A stretch of DNA of 5,052 bases from Gemmobacter sp. (GTDB lineage: Bacteria > Pseudomonadota > Alphaproteobacteria > Rhodobacterales > Rhodobacteraceae): positions 4,634 through 9,685 of the forward strand of contig DOMY01000186.1 of assembly GCA_003509785.1 (NCBI GenBank), given 5' to 3'. Shown here piece after piece: positions 1 through 5,052 of this stretch. Each line of letters opens with the position of its first letter. Positions within the stretch are counted from its first letter, which is position 1. The position numbers and the translations under genes were made by a program. Under the pieces are notes generated by a model. It did no database searches. It was not told where the DNA came from and saw only the letters and a list, made by a program, of their open reading frames with translations.

Positions 1-57
1 TAGAGCGTCTCGTTTACACCGAGAATGTCGGCGGTTCGAGTCCGTCACGGCCCACCA
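1..57 (+). tRNA. tRNA-Val (anticodon UAC), 5' part outside window
   Basis: This is the 3' portion of a tRNA gene. The anticodon stem pairs 8-12 with 20-24 around a 7-base loop (13-19), and the anticodon at 15-17 is TAC, which reads valine GUA-type codons. The T stem pairs 30-34 with 42-46 (one G-T pair) around the TTCGAGT loop at 35-41. The 3' acceptor strand is 47-53, the discriminator base is A54, and CCA is encoded at 55-57. The acceptor 5' strand and most of the D arm lie before base 1, so the gene is cut by the window edge rather than damaged. No T-rich intrinsic terminator follows it. Confidence 0.95.
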
Positions 58-533
58 GTTCCTGCCTTGCCAGCATGATGGATTGAGTGACGGGCAGAGG
101 CATCGCCTGTGCAAAGCCCCTTGCGCCAAGGCCTACCCCGGGCGCCGCCCTATGGGATCGTGCCGTGAAATACCGGCGCGGGCAAAACATCCTGCGGAAT
201 GTGCATTTCAGGGCAAAAGTCTGCCTGTGCCGCCCGGATCAGGGCGTTGGAGGGATGCGCCGGTGCCTTGCGCGGGCCAGATCCGGGCATATTCCGCGCC
301 GAAAACACCGAATCAACAGGCCGAAAACAGCCGCGCGCGCCGGGAAATCGGCCTTTTCTGCCCGCTGCCGGGGCCGCCGTCGCCAATCCGGATCGCCGCA
401 TCTGGGGATCGCCCGCAAGTTCCGGCCCTGACGGTGGATATACCGCTTGCGGTGGGGTCAGGCCCGGCGAATCGGCCCGATTAAAGTTGACCCAAGGGCA
501 ACCTGTGTCATTCTTCCCACATTCTTACTTTAA
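58..533. other. Intergenic stretch with no convincing gene
   Basis: This interval lies between the tRNA and the RTX-protein gene. Short open frames exist on both strands (for example 83-484 on +), but their translations are rich in Arg, Pro, Ala and Cys, resemble no family I know, overlap one another in different frames and lack good ribosome binding sites. I read them as chance frames in GC-rich DNA. A 10-bp direct repeat, GCCGAAAACA, occurs at 298-307 and 320-329 (22 bp apart). A small hairpin at 119-131 (CCTTG-CGC-CAAGG) has no T-run. No transposase remnant, second tRNA or RNA fold was recognised. Confidence 0.6.
487..514 (+). promoter_or_regulatory. Candidate promoter of the RTX-protein gene
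   Basis: TTGACC at 487-492 differs from the -35 consensus by one base. CATTCT at 509-514, 16 bp further on, matches the -10 consensus at only three of six positions. This would give a leader of about 28 nt before the ATG at 549. An imperfect inverted repeat (GTTG-A-CCC / GGG-CAAC, 486-502) covers the -35 box and could be an operator. The weak -10 suggests an activator or a non-housekeeping sigma factor. The call is tentative. Confidence 0.35.
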
Positions 534-536
534 TTG

Positions 537-540
537 AAGG
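537..540 (+). promoter_or_regulatory. Ribosome binding site that decides the RTX-protein start
   Basis: AAGG at 537-540 sits 8 nt before the ATG at 549, an ideal Shine-Dalgarno distance. The same frame stays open to a TTG at 534, but that codon overlaps this site and has no purine-rich sequence before it. The ATG at 549 is therefore preferred. Confidence 0.75.
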
Positions 541-548
541 CATGGAAC

Positions 549-3425
549 ATGACTCACAGAATCCTCTTTGCCGCAACGAATGGAACGCTCGGGGTAGAGC
601 TGTTCAGCGCAGATACCAACGGAACAATCGCCTCGATCGTGACCGACCTCAATCCCGGGGCGGCGTCGAGCTTCAGCACTTTCGCAAGCACGATCCTGAA
701 CGGCCAGATGATCTATGAATCAAGCAATGGCGTCGTGGGATCTGAACTGTTCGTCACCGATGGCACCGGCCCGGGCACCCAGCTTCTGGCCGATATGAAT
801 TTCGGTGTGAACGGCTCTTTGCCGCAGCAGCTGCTGACCGTCGGCAACCAGGCCTATTTTCTGGCGACAACGCCCGCTGCGGGCTTTGAGCTGTGGGTGA
901 CCGATGGCACCACGGCGGGCACGAGAATGGTGCGGGATATCGTGGCCGGGGCGGGCAATTCCTTTCCGATCCCGATGGCGGATCTGAACGGCAAGCTGCT
1001 GTTCAATGCCTCGACCGCATCCGGCAGCGAGCTTTGGATCAGTGATGGCACCGAATTCGGCACCCAGCTGCTGAAAGACATCAATCCCGGGCCCGGCAGT
1101 TCTTCGCCCGGTGGCATGTTGACCTTTGGCAATGTGGCGCTGTTTTCGGCCAACAATGCCACCAACGGCTTCGAGCTTTGGGTGACGGATGGCACGGCGG
1201 ATGGCACCGTTCTGCTGAAAGACATTTTCAGTGGCGCGGGCAGCTCCAATCCCAACAATCTGACGCTGCATGATGGAATCGTATATTTCAACGCATCCAC
1301 GGGTGCCAATGGTGCCGAGCTTTGGCGCACAGATGGCACCGAGGGCGGCACACAGCTTGTCAAGGATATCAACGCCGGCGCGGCCAGCTCTTTTGCCGGC
1401 ACTTTCGTGTCCAGCGGCGACAATCTGTTCTTCCATGCCTTCACGGCCGGCGAAGGCACCGAGCTTTGGGTGACCGATGGCACATCGGCCGGCACCAAGC
1501 AGGTGATCAACTTCAACGGCGCTTCAAGTGGCACACTCAATTCTGCGGGCTTTACCGCAGCGCTGGGGGATAGCGGCAAGGTTGTCTTCCTGGCCAATAA
1601 CGGCACGCTGGGGAACGAACTCTGGGTCTCTGACGGCACGGCAACCGGCACGGTCCTGGTGATGGAGCTGGAACCCGGCGCCGGCGGTTCGAACCCCAGC
1701 CAGATGACCAGCGTGGGCGATCTGGTGTATTTCGTCGCCACCACAACCGCCAATGGGGCCGAGCTGTGGGTGACGGATGGCACGGCGGCGGGCACAAAGA
1801 TCGTCAGCGATATCGGGCCGGGCAATACCGGCAGCGGCGCGCTGATCCTGGATGTGCTGGATATCAACGGCGCACCGGACGCGCCGACCCTGTCTGCGGC
1901 GACTGTGGCCGAAAACTCTGCCAATGGCACGGTTGTTGGCACGCTTTCGGCGCTTGACCCCGATGATGATGCGCTGAGCTTTTCGCTGAGCGACAGTGCA
2001 GGCGGGCGGTTTGCGATCAACGGAAATCAGCTGGTCGTGGCGGGCGGTCTGAACTTTGAAGCGGCGGGCAGCCATCAGGTGACCGTGCAGGTCAGCGATG
2101 GCGCGGGCGGCACCAGCAGCCAGACCTTCACCATCACCGTAACCAATGTGAACGAAGCCCCGGAAGCCCTCAGCCTGTCTTCCAGCACCATTGCCGAAAA
2201 TTCGGCGGTGGGGGCCATCGTGGGCACGCTGTCGGCCAGCGATCCCGAAGGCAATCCGCTGAGCTTTACCCTGACGGACACTGCAGGCGGGCGGTTTGCG
2301 ATCAGTGGCAATCAGCTGGTTGTGGCGGGGGGGCTGAATTTCGAAGCCGCCGCCTCGCATCAGGTGACGGTGCAGGTCAGCGATGGCGCAGGTGGCACCA
2401 CCAGCCAGACCTTCGTGATTGCCGTCAGCGATGTGAACGAACTGCCCACCGGCCTTGCGCTGACGGGCAACAGCGTGGACGAAAACTCGGCGGCGGGCAC
2501 GGTGATCGGCAGCCTGGCGGCCAATGATCCCGATGGCGACAGCCTGAGCTTCACGCTGACCGATGATGCAGGCGGGCGCTTTGCCATCAGCGGCAATCAG
2601 CTGGTTGTGGCAGGCGCGCTGGATTTCGAAACCGCCACCTCGCATCAGGTGACGATCGAGGTGGATGACGGCGCAGGCGGCACCCAGACGCGGACCTTCA
2701 CGGTGAATATCCGCAATCTGCAGGATCCGTCGCCGGGCAATGACACGCTGACCGGCACGGTTGGCCCCGATACGCTGGGCGGGCTGGGCGGCGACGATGT
2801 GCTGAACGGGCTGGCGGGCAATGATGTGCTGCGCGGCGGCGCCGGGCGCGATCTGCTGAACGGCGGCACCGGGAATGACCGTCTGCTGGGCAATGGCGGC
2901 AATGATACGCTGCGCGGCGCGGGCGGCAATGACACGCTGGACGGTGGCGCCGCGAATGACACGCTGGACGGCGGCGGCGGGGCCGATCGGCTGATCGGAG
3001 GCGGCGGGCTTGATGTGCTGAATGGCGGGCTGGGCAATGACGATATGCGCGGCAATGATGGCAATGACACGCTGAACGGCCAGGGCGGCAATGACCAGCT
3101 GCAGGGCGCTGGCGGCGCGGATGTGCTGCGCGGCGCGGCAGGCAATGACGTTCTGAACGGCGGCTTCGGCAATGATACGATGTCAGGCGGGGCGGGGGTG
3201 GATCGCTTTGTGTTCTCCGGTGCCTTTGGCCGCGATGTCATCAGCGATTTCCGCACGGGCGCGGATATCATTGATCTGTCGGGCCGCGGCCTGTCGTTCA
3301 ATGCGCTGGATACCCGGCAGGCCAATGGCGGGCTGGATACGCTGATCGTGATCGGCAACAACCGCATCCTGCTGGAAGGGTTCGAGGAAAACGATCTGCG
3401 CGGCAATATGTTCGATTTCATCTGA
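549..3425 (+). CDS. RTX-type secreted repeat protein: ELWxxDGT repeats, cadherin-like repeats, Ca2+-binding nonapeptides
   Basis: The product is 958 residues from the ATG at 549. Residues about 1-435 carry eight clear ELW(V/I/R)xDGTxxGT repeats (starting at residues 66, 114, 161, 209, 257, 305, 357 and 405) plus a degenerate first copy at 17. Residues 443-727 are three cadherin-like repeats of exactly 95 residues, each with (A/D)ENS, a D-P-(D/E)-x-(D/N)-x-LSF calcium-site-like motif and AGGRFAI. Residues 730-891 are 18 nonapeptides of the GGxGNDxLx type. The tail, 892-958, has the ISDF-x5-DIIDLSG pattern seen in many type I secreted RTX proteins and ends in the hydrophobic MFDFI. There is no N-terminal signal peptide, as expected for type I export, and no enzyme domain is visible. 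By family knowledge the protein should fold on meeting extracellular Ca2+. An adhesin, matrix or surface-layer-like role is my inference. No ABC exporter or membrane-fusion genes lie in the window. The specific partner or ligand is unknown. Confidence 0.93.
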   Translation: MTHRILFAATNGTLGVELFSADTNGTIASIVTDLNPGAASSFSTFASTILNGQMIYESSNGVVGSELFVTDGTGPGTQLLADMNFGVNGSLPQQLLTVGNQAYFLATTPAAGFELWVTDGTTAGTRMVRDIVAGAGNSFPIPMADLNGKLLFNASTASGSELWISDGTEFGTQLLKDINPGPGSSSPGGMLTFGNVALFSANNATNGFELWVTDGTADGTVLLKDIFSGAGSSNPNNLTLHDGIVYFNASTGANGAELWRTDGTEGGTQLVKDINAGAASSFAGTFVSSGDNLFFHAFTAGEGTELWVTDGTSAGTKQVINFNGASSGTLNSAGFTAALGDSGKVVFLANNGTLGNELWVSDGTATGTVLVMELEPGAGGSNPSQMTSVGDLVYFVATTTANGAELWVTDGTAAGTKIVSDIGPGNTGSGALILDVLDINGAPDAPTLSAATVAENSANGTVVGTLSALDPDDDALSFSLSDSAGGRFAINGNQLVVAGGLNFEAAGSHQVTVQVSDGAGGTSSQTFTITVTNVNEAPEALSLSSSTIAENSAVGAIVGTLSASDPEGNPLSFTLTDTAGGRFAISGNQLVVAGGLNFEAAASHQVTVQVSDGAGGTTSQTFVIAVSDVNELPTGLALTGNSVDENSAAGTVIGSLAANDPDGDSLSFTLTDDAGGRFAISGNQLVVAGALDFETATSHQVTIEVDDGAGGTQTRTFTVNIRNLQDPSPGNDTLTGTVGPDTLGGLGGDDVLNGLAGNDVLRGGAGRDLLNGGTGNDRLLGNGGNDTLRGAGGNDTLDGGAANDTLDGGGGADRLIGGGGLDVLNGGLGNDDMRGNDGNDTLNGQGGNDQLQGAGGADVLRGAAGNDVLNGGFGNDTMSGGAGVDRFVFSGAFGRDVISDFRTGADIIDLSGRGLSFNALDTRQANGGLDTLIVIGNNRILLEGFEENDLRGNMFDFI
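597..1796 (+). repeat. Array of nine ELWxxDGT repeats (~144-bp period)
   Basis: Codons for the ELW motif begin at 744, 888, 1029, 1173, 1317, 1461, 1617 and 1761, with a diverged ELFSADTNGT copy at 597. The spacing is 47-49 residues except one of 52 (before 1617). Each unit reads roughly ELWVTDGTxxGTxLVKDIxxGAGSS..., then a hydrophobic strand ending in F/Y-x-A. This matches the known ELWxxDGT repeat family. The regular period and alternating strand-like segments suggest a closed beta-propeller, which is an inference. Confidence 0.9.
1875..2729 (+). repeat. Three tandem 285-bp cadherin-like repeats
   Basis: The units are 1875-2159, 2160-2444 and 2445-2729, each exactly 95 codons with no indel between them. 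Each begins with a proline, then carries ENS about 12 residues in, the DP(D/E)-x-(D/N)-x-LSF motif, AGGRFAI-x-GNQLVVAG near the middle, and SHQVT(V/I)-x-V-x-DGAGGT near the end. Similarity is high at the DNA level as well, which points to fairly recent duplication or homogenisation. The fold is cadherin/Ig-like by family resemblance. Confidence 0.9.
2736..3221 (+). repeat. 18 uninterrupted RTX calcium-binding nonapeptides
   Basis: Reading in 27-bp steps from 2736 gives 18 consecutive units of the form G-(N/A/D/G)-D-x-L-x-G-x-x with no insertion or frame slip. The last unit (GVDRFVFSG) runs into the C-terminal domain. Such arrays form a Ca2+-bound parallel beta-roll in known RTX proteins. Three units lack the usual Asn before Asp (GAD twice, GLD once), which is ordinary variation. 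Confidence 0.95.
3222..3425 (+). other. C-terminal type I secretion region of the RTX protein
   Basis: These 67 codons follow the nonapeptides. They contain RDVISDFRTGADIIDLSG, then a glycine/asparagine turn, a hydrophobic ILLEGF strand and the terminal MFDFI. The layout (DF-x5-D-x-IDLS, then an L-x-G strand, then a hydrophobic end) matches the C-terminal domain shared by serralysin-like and many rhodobacterial RTX proteins exported by ABC/MFP/TolC systems. The signal is assigned by pattern only. Confidence 0.75.
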
Positions 3426-3442
3426 TCGGAACAGGCGCAGAC

Positions 3443-3470
3443 AAAAGGGGGCGGCCACCGCCCCCTTTTT
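3443..3470 (+). terminator. Strong intrinsic terminator after the RTX-protein gene
   Basis: GGGGGCGG (3447-3454) pairs perfectly with CCGCCCCC (3458-3465) around a 3-base CCA loop and is followed by TTTTT (3466-3470). Four A's before the stem (3443-3446) can extend the pairing and would act as a U-tract on the opposite strand. It starts 17 nt after the stop codon and separates the RTX gene from the haem genes. Confidence 0.93.
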
Positions 3471-3567
3471 CTATTTCGCAGGCGGGGACGGTTGTGGATT
3501 TCCGAGGGAAACACTTGCCTGGCGATATCCCACGAAAAAGGTCAACTATTTGATTGCAAAGAATAAT

Positions 3568-3596
3568 TTGACATGCGCGCTGCGAATCGGTAAACG
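3568..3596 (+). promoter_or_regulatory. Candidate promoter with perfect -35 hexamer
   Basis: TTGACA at 3568-3573 matches the -35 consensus at all six bases. TAAACG at 3591-3596, 17 bp further on, matches the -10 consensus at three of six. It sits at the end of an AT-rich island. If active, it would give hmuS a leader of more than 330 nt or make a separate short RNA. Since the -10 is weak, this is only a candidate. Confidence 0.35.
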
Positions 3597-3762
3597 GATT
3601 TCAGCAGGCGATTGCATCGCCACAGCCAATGTCGAAAGACAGATTGCGCATATGCGACGGCAGCCAGACGGCAGGCAGCAAGCTTTCAAAGCCAGCACCC
3701 CACCCGATCCAGCCCCCGAACCGCGCGCTTTCGTCTTTTGCCTGCACCTTCCCTGAACCGAT

Positions 3763-3793
3763 CTGCTGCAACCCGCCTCTGGCGGTGCAGCAG
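3763..3793. other. Long GC-rich hairpin in the hmuS upstream region
   Basis: CTGCTGCA (3763-3770) pairs with TGCAGCAG (3786-3793), and CCGCC (3773-3777) pairs with GGCGG (3781-3785). This gives a 13-bp stem with a 2-base bulge (3771-3772) and a TCT loop. No T-run follows on either strand, so it is not a standard intrinsic terminator. It ends 20 bp before the first GACT palindrome. Its role is unknown; it could be an RNA structure in a leader or the 3' end of a small RNA. Confidence 0.55.
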
Positions 3794-3813
3794 CATGGCG
3801 GCGCGGCATTTCC

Positions 3814-3826
3814 GACTTGATAAGTC
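3814..3826. promoter_or_regulatory. Candidate operator palindrome 1 (GACT-N5-AGTC)
   Basis: GACTTGATAAGTC is a perfect inverted repeat with 5-bp arms around GAT. The symmetry extends outwards with one extra base: TTTCC at 3809-3813 mirrors GGAAA at 3828-3832. It shares its frame and flanks with the second site 36 bp downstream. It is likely bound by a dimeric regulator of the haem operon. The inner five bases fit the E. coli IscR type 1 consensus less well than those of site 2. Confidence 0.5.
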
Positions 3827-3849
3827 AGGAAACTGGGGTTAGTGATCCC

Positions 3850-3862
3850 GACTATTACAGTC
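3850..3862. promoter_or_regulatory. Candidate operator palindrome 2, IscR type 1-like core
   Basis: GACTATTACAGTC fits the core of the E. coli IscR type 1 consensus (GACT-RWWWY-AGTC) at all 13 positions, although the outer flanks fit only in part. A -10-like TATTAC (3853-3858, four of six matches) lies inside it, so a bound protein would block a promoter here. The site ends 77 nt before the hmuS ATG. The regulator is inferred; rhodobacterial iron control is known to involve IscR- and Irr-type proteins. Confidence 0.5.
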
Positions 3863-3930
3863 AAGATTCCGCGCAAGCAGCCAGCCCGGCCCCGGGCACG
3901 CCAGATCAAGCGCCTCCGCTCAGCCGCATG

Positions 3931-3934
3931 AGGA
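3931..3934 (+). promoter_or_regulatory. Ribosome binding site that decides the hmuS start
   Basis: AGGA at 3931-3934 (within GAGGAAG, 3930-3936) lies 5 nt before the ATG at 3940. The frame is open further upstream, from 3817, and has an ATG at 3928, but that codon overlaps the ribosome binding site. The extra upstream codons would also run through the operator palindromes and do not resemble HmuS. Confidence 0.75.
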
Positions 3935-3939
3935 AGCCC

Positions 3940-4986
3940 ATGGCCGATACCACATCCCTGCACCGCCCGGACCCTGCCGAAATCCGCCGCCTGCGCATCG
4001 AAACCCCCAAAGCCCGGGCGCGCGATTTCGCGGCCTCCATCGGGGTGACCGAGGCAGAGCTTGTGGCCGCCCATCAGGGCCATGGTGCCACGGCAATCGA
4101 CGCCGCGCCGGACCGGCTGGGGCCGCTGGTGGGCACGCTGGGCGAGATCATGGCGCTGACCCGCAATGAAAGCTGCGTGCATGAACGGGTGGGGGTCTAT
4201 GAACCCTATCACGCAGGCCCCCATGCCGCGATGGTGCTGGGCACCGAGATTGATCTGCGCATCTTCCCCTCGCAGTGGAAACACGCCTTTGCCGTGGTGG
4301 AAGAAACTGCCGAAGGCAGCACCAAGCGCAGCATCCAGATCTTTGATGCGCATGGCGATGCGGTGCACAAGATCCACCTGCGCGCCACCTCCGATGTGGC
4401 GGCCTTTGATGCGCTGGTGGCCGAACTGGCGCTGGGTAGTGCCGCCGCTCTGGCCCCCACGCCGCGACCCGATGCCACGCCTGCCAAGGCCGATCCCGCC
4501 CGCGCGGCCGAGCTGCGCGAGGGATGGGAGAAGATGACCGATACCCATCAGTTCCTGTCGCTGGTGCATAAGCTGAAGATGAACCGGCTTGGCGCCTATC
4601 GCGTGGCGGGTGCGCCCTTCGTGCGGCAACTGGCGCCCGGCGCCGTGGTGCAGGCGCTGGAGGCTGCGGCGGCCGATGCCATTCCGGTGATGATCTTCGT
4701 GGGCAATATGGGCTGCATCCAGATCCATGGCGGCATGGTGGAAAAGACCATGATGATGGGCCCGTGGTTCAACATCATGGACCCGCGCTTCAACCTGCAT
4801 CTGCGCACCGATCACATCGCCGAGGTCTGGTGGGTGACGAAACCCACGCGCACCGGCGATGCGGTCTCGGTCGAGGGCTTCGACAAGGATGGCAATCTGA
4901 TCCTGCAGATCTTCCCCTATCGCAAGGACACGCCGCCCGATGCCTGGAATGCGATGGCCGCCGCCTTGCCGGGGGTTTCGGCATGA
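3940..4986 (+). CDS. hmuS: Hemin-degrading factor / haem chaperone HmuS (HemS/ChuS family)
   Basis: The product has 348 residues, the usual length of the family. It is cytoplasmic (no signal peptide or membrane segment) and handles haem after import; relatives either cleave it (ChuS) or pass it to a haem oxygenase (PhuS). The two-half duplicated architecture is visible. The N-terminal half has GEIMALTRNES-x-VHE (68-82) and EIDLRIFPSQWKHAF (103-117). The C-terminal half has WEKMTDTHQF (196-205), then VGNMGCIQIHGGMVEK (254-269), MGPWFNIMDPRFNLHLR (273-289) and VWWV-x-KPT. His203 in the TDTHQF motif is the likely counterpart of the axial haem ligand of HemS/ChuS, and Arg107 in EIDLR is a likely distal-side residue. 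These assignments are by motif and approximate position. A proline/alanine linker of about 25 residues (168-188) joins the halves. The gene leads a haem-uptake operon, overlaps hmuT by 4 bp and is preceded by two probable iron-regulatory palindromes. Confidence 0.96.
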   Translation: MADTTSLHRPDPAEIRRLRIETPKARARDFAASIGVTEAELVAAHQGHGATAIDAAPDRLGPLVGTLGEIMALTRNESCVHERVGVYEPYHAGPHAAMVLGTEIDLRIFPSQWKHAFAVVEETAEGSTKRSIQIFDAHGDAVHKIHLRATSDVAAFDALVAELALGSAAALAPTPRPDATPAKADPARAAELREGWEKMTDTHQFLSLVHKLKMNRLGAYRVAGAPFVRQLAPGAVVQALEAAAADAIPVMIFVGNMGCIQIHGGMVEKTMMMGPWFNIMDPRFNLHLRTDHIAEVWWVTKPTRTGDAVSVEGFDKDGNLILQIFPYRKDTPPDAWNAMAAALPGVSA

Positions 4987-5052
4987 TCCGCGCCGCGCTG
5001 GTTCTGTCGTTGCTGGCTGCGCCCGCCTGGGCGGAACCGGCGCGCGTGGTGG
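4983..5052 (+). CDS. hmuT: Probable periplasmic haem-binding protein HmuT, N-terminal fragment
   Basis: Only the first 23 codons are in the window: MIRAALVLSLLAAPAWAEP followed by ARVV. This is a classic Sec signal peptide: an Arg near the start, a leucine/alanine-rich core, and an AWA signal-peptidase site expected after residue 17. The ARVV that follows resembles the opening strand of HmuT-type substrate-binding proteins, which deliver haem to the HmuUV ABC importer. The ATG overlaps the hmuS stop (ATGA), and a G-run at 4971-4975 is a modest ribosome binding site, so translational coupling is likely. The identity rests mainly on the common hmuS-hmuT gene order. Confidence 0.75.
   Translation, partial: MIRAALVLSLLAAPAWAEPARVV

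Larger units (their letters stand above)
3471..3939. other. Regulatory intergenic region before hmuS, no convincing gene
   Basis: Open frames here on both strands (for example 3546-3809 on - and 3612-3842 on +) give low-complexity, unrecognisable products without ribosome binding sites. I saw nothing resembling a HemP/HmuP small protein or a TonB-receptor fragment. The region does contain an AT-rich island (about 3535-3573, with GTCAA at 3541-3545 mirrored by TTGAC at 3568-3572), a promoter-like pair, a long hairpin and two matching palindromes, which are listed separately. Confidence 0.65.

Noticed and set aside
119..131. CCTTG-CGC-CAAGG hairpin as a tRNA terminator
   Set aside because: The stem is only 5 bp and no T-run follows.
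83..484. Overlapping + strand open frames after the tRNA, possible small genes
   Set aside because: The frames overlap one another, the products are Arg/Pro/Cys-rich without motifs, and start regions lack Shine-Dalgarno sequences.
534..548. TTG at 534 as the RTX-protein start
   Set aside because: It overlaps the AAGG ribosome binding site, which is ideally placed for the ATG at 549.
1682..1692. An 11-base match to the tRNA T arm (CGGCGGTTCGA, also at 29-39), possible att site
   Set aside because: It is short, lies inside coding sequence in a conserved repeat unit, and has no integrase or other sign of integration nearby. Chance is sufficient.
2736..3221. 27-bp periodic DNA as a CRISPR or minisatellite array
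   Set aside because: The periodicity is fully explained by in-frame RTX nonapeptide codons. There are no conserved repeats with unique spacers.
720..3514. Several long - strand open frames opposite the RTX-protein gene
   Set aside because: They mirror the repeated glycine/aspartate codons of the + strand gene and give low-complexity Ser/Pro/Arg/Ala-rich products with no ribosome binding sites.
3817..3939. N-terminal extension of HmuS from TTG 3817 or ATG 3928
   Set aside because: The extension runs through the operator palindromes or the ribosome binding site and does not resemble HmuS. The ATG at 3940 gives the family length.
3601..4815. Long open frame on the - strand (404 codons) opposite hmuS
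   Set aside because: It lies antisense to a clearly recognised gene, and its product is His/Gly/Arg-rich with no family resemblance. It is a by-product of GC-rich codon use.

Overview
The window looks like chromosomal DNA of a GC-rich alphaproteobacterium, most likely a Rhodobacteraceae member (Rhodobacter/Paracoccus-like). The evidence is the base composition, the tRNA-Val sequence, the haem-uptake gene order and the style of the RTX protein. No database search was possible, so the organism is an inference.

Layout, all on the + strand. Bases 1-57 are the 3' three quarters of a tRNA-Val(UAC) gene with encoded CCA. A 490-base stretch without a convincing gene follows (58-548), ending in a weak promoter and a clear ribosome binding site. 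Bases 549-3425 encode a 958-residue secreted repeat protein built from three modules in a row: eight to nine ELWxxDGT repeats of about 48 residues, three cadherin-like repeats of exactly 95 residues, and 18 uninterrupted RTX nonapeptides. It ends in a C-terminal tail typical of type I secretion. It has no N-terminal signal peptide and no recognisable enzyme domain, so a calcium-stabilised surface or extracellular adhesin-like role is the best guess. A strong intrinsic terminator (3443-3470) closes this unit.

Bases 3471-3939 hold no convincing gene but are rich in candidate control signals: an AT-rich island with a perfect -35 hexamer, a long GC-rich hairpin, and two matching 13-bp palindromes of the form GACT-N5-AGTC centred 36 bp apart. 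They lead into hmuS (3940-4986), a cytoplasmic haem-handling/haem-degrading protein. Its stop overlaps by 4 bp the start of the next gene, whose first 23 residues are a signal peptide followed by the start of a probable periplasmic haem-binding protein (hmuT), cut by the window end.

The two halves are probably independent transcription units: a stand-alone RTX protein gene, and an iron-regulated hmuST... haem-uptake operon that starts here without the TonB receptor gene hmuR in front. The most interesting item is the tandem palindrome pair before hmuS. Its second copy fits the core of the E. coli IscR type 1 site and suggests Fe-S/iron-sensing control of haem uptake. No wholly new system was found.
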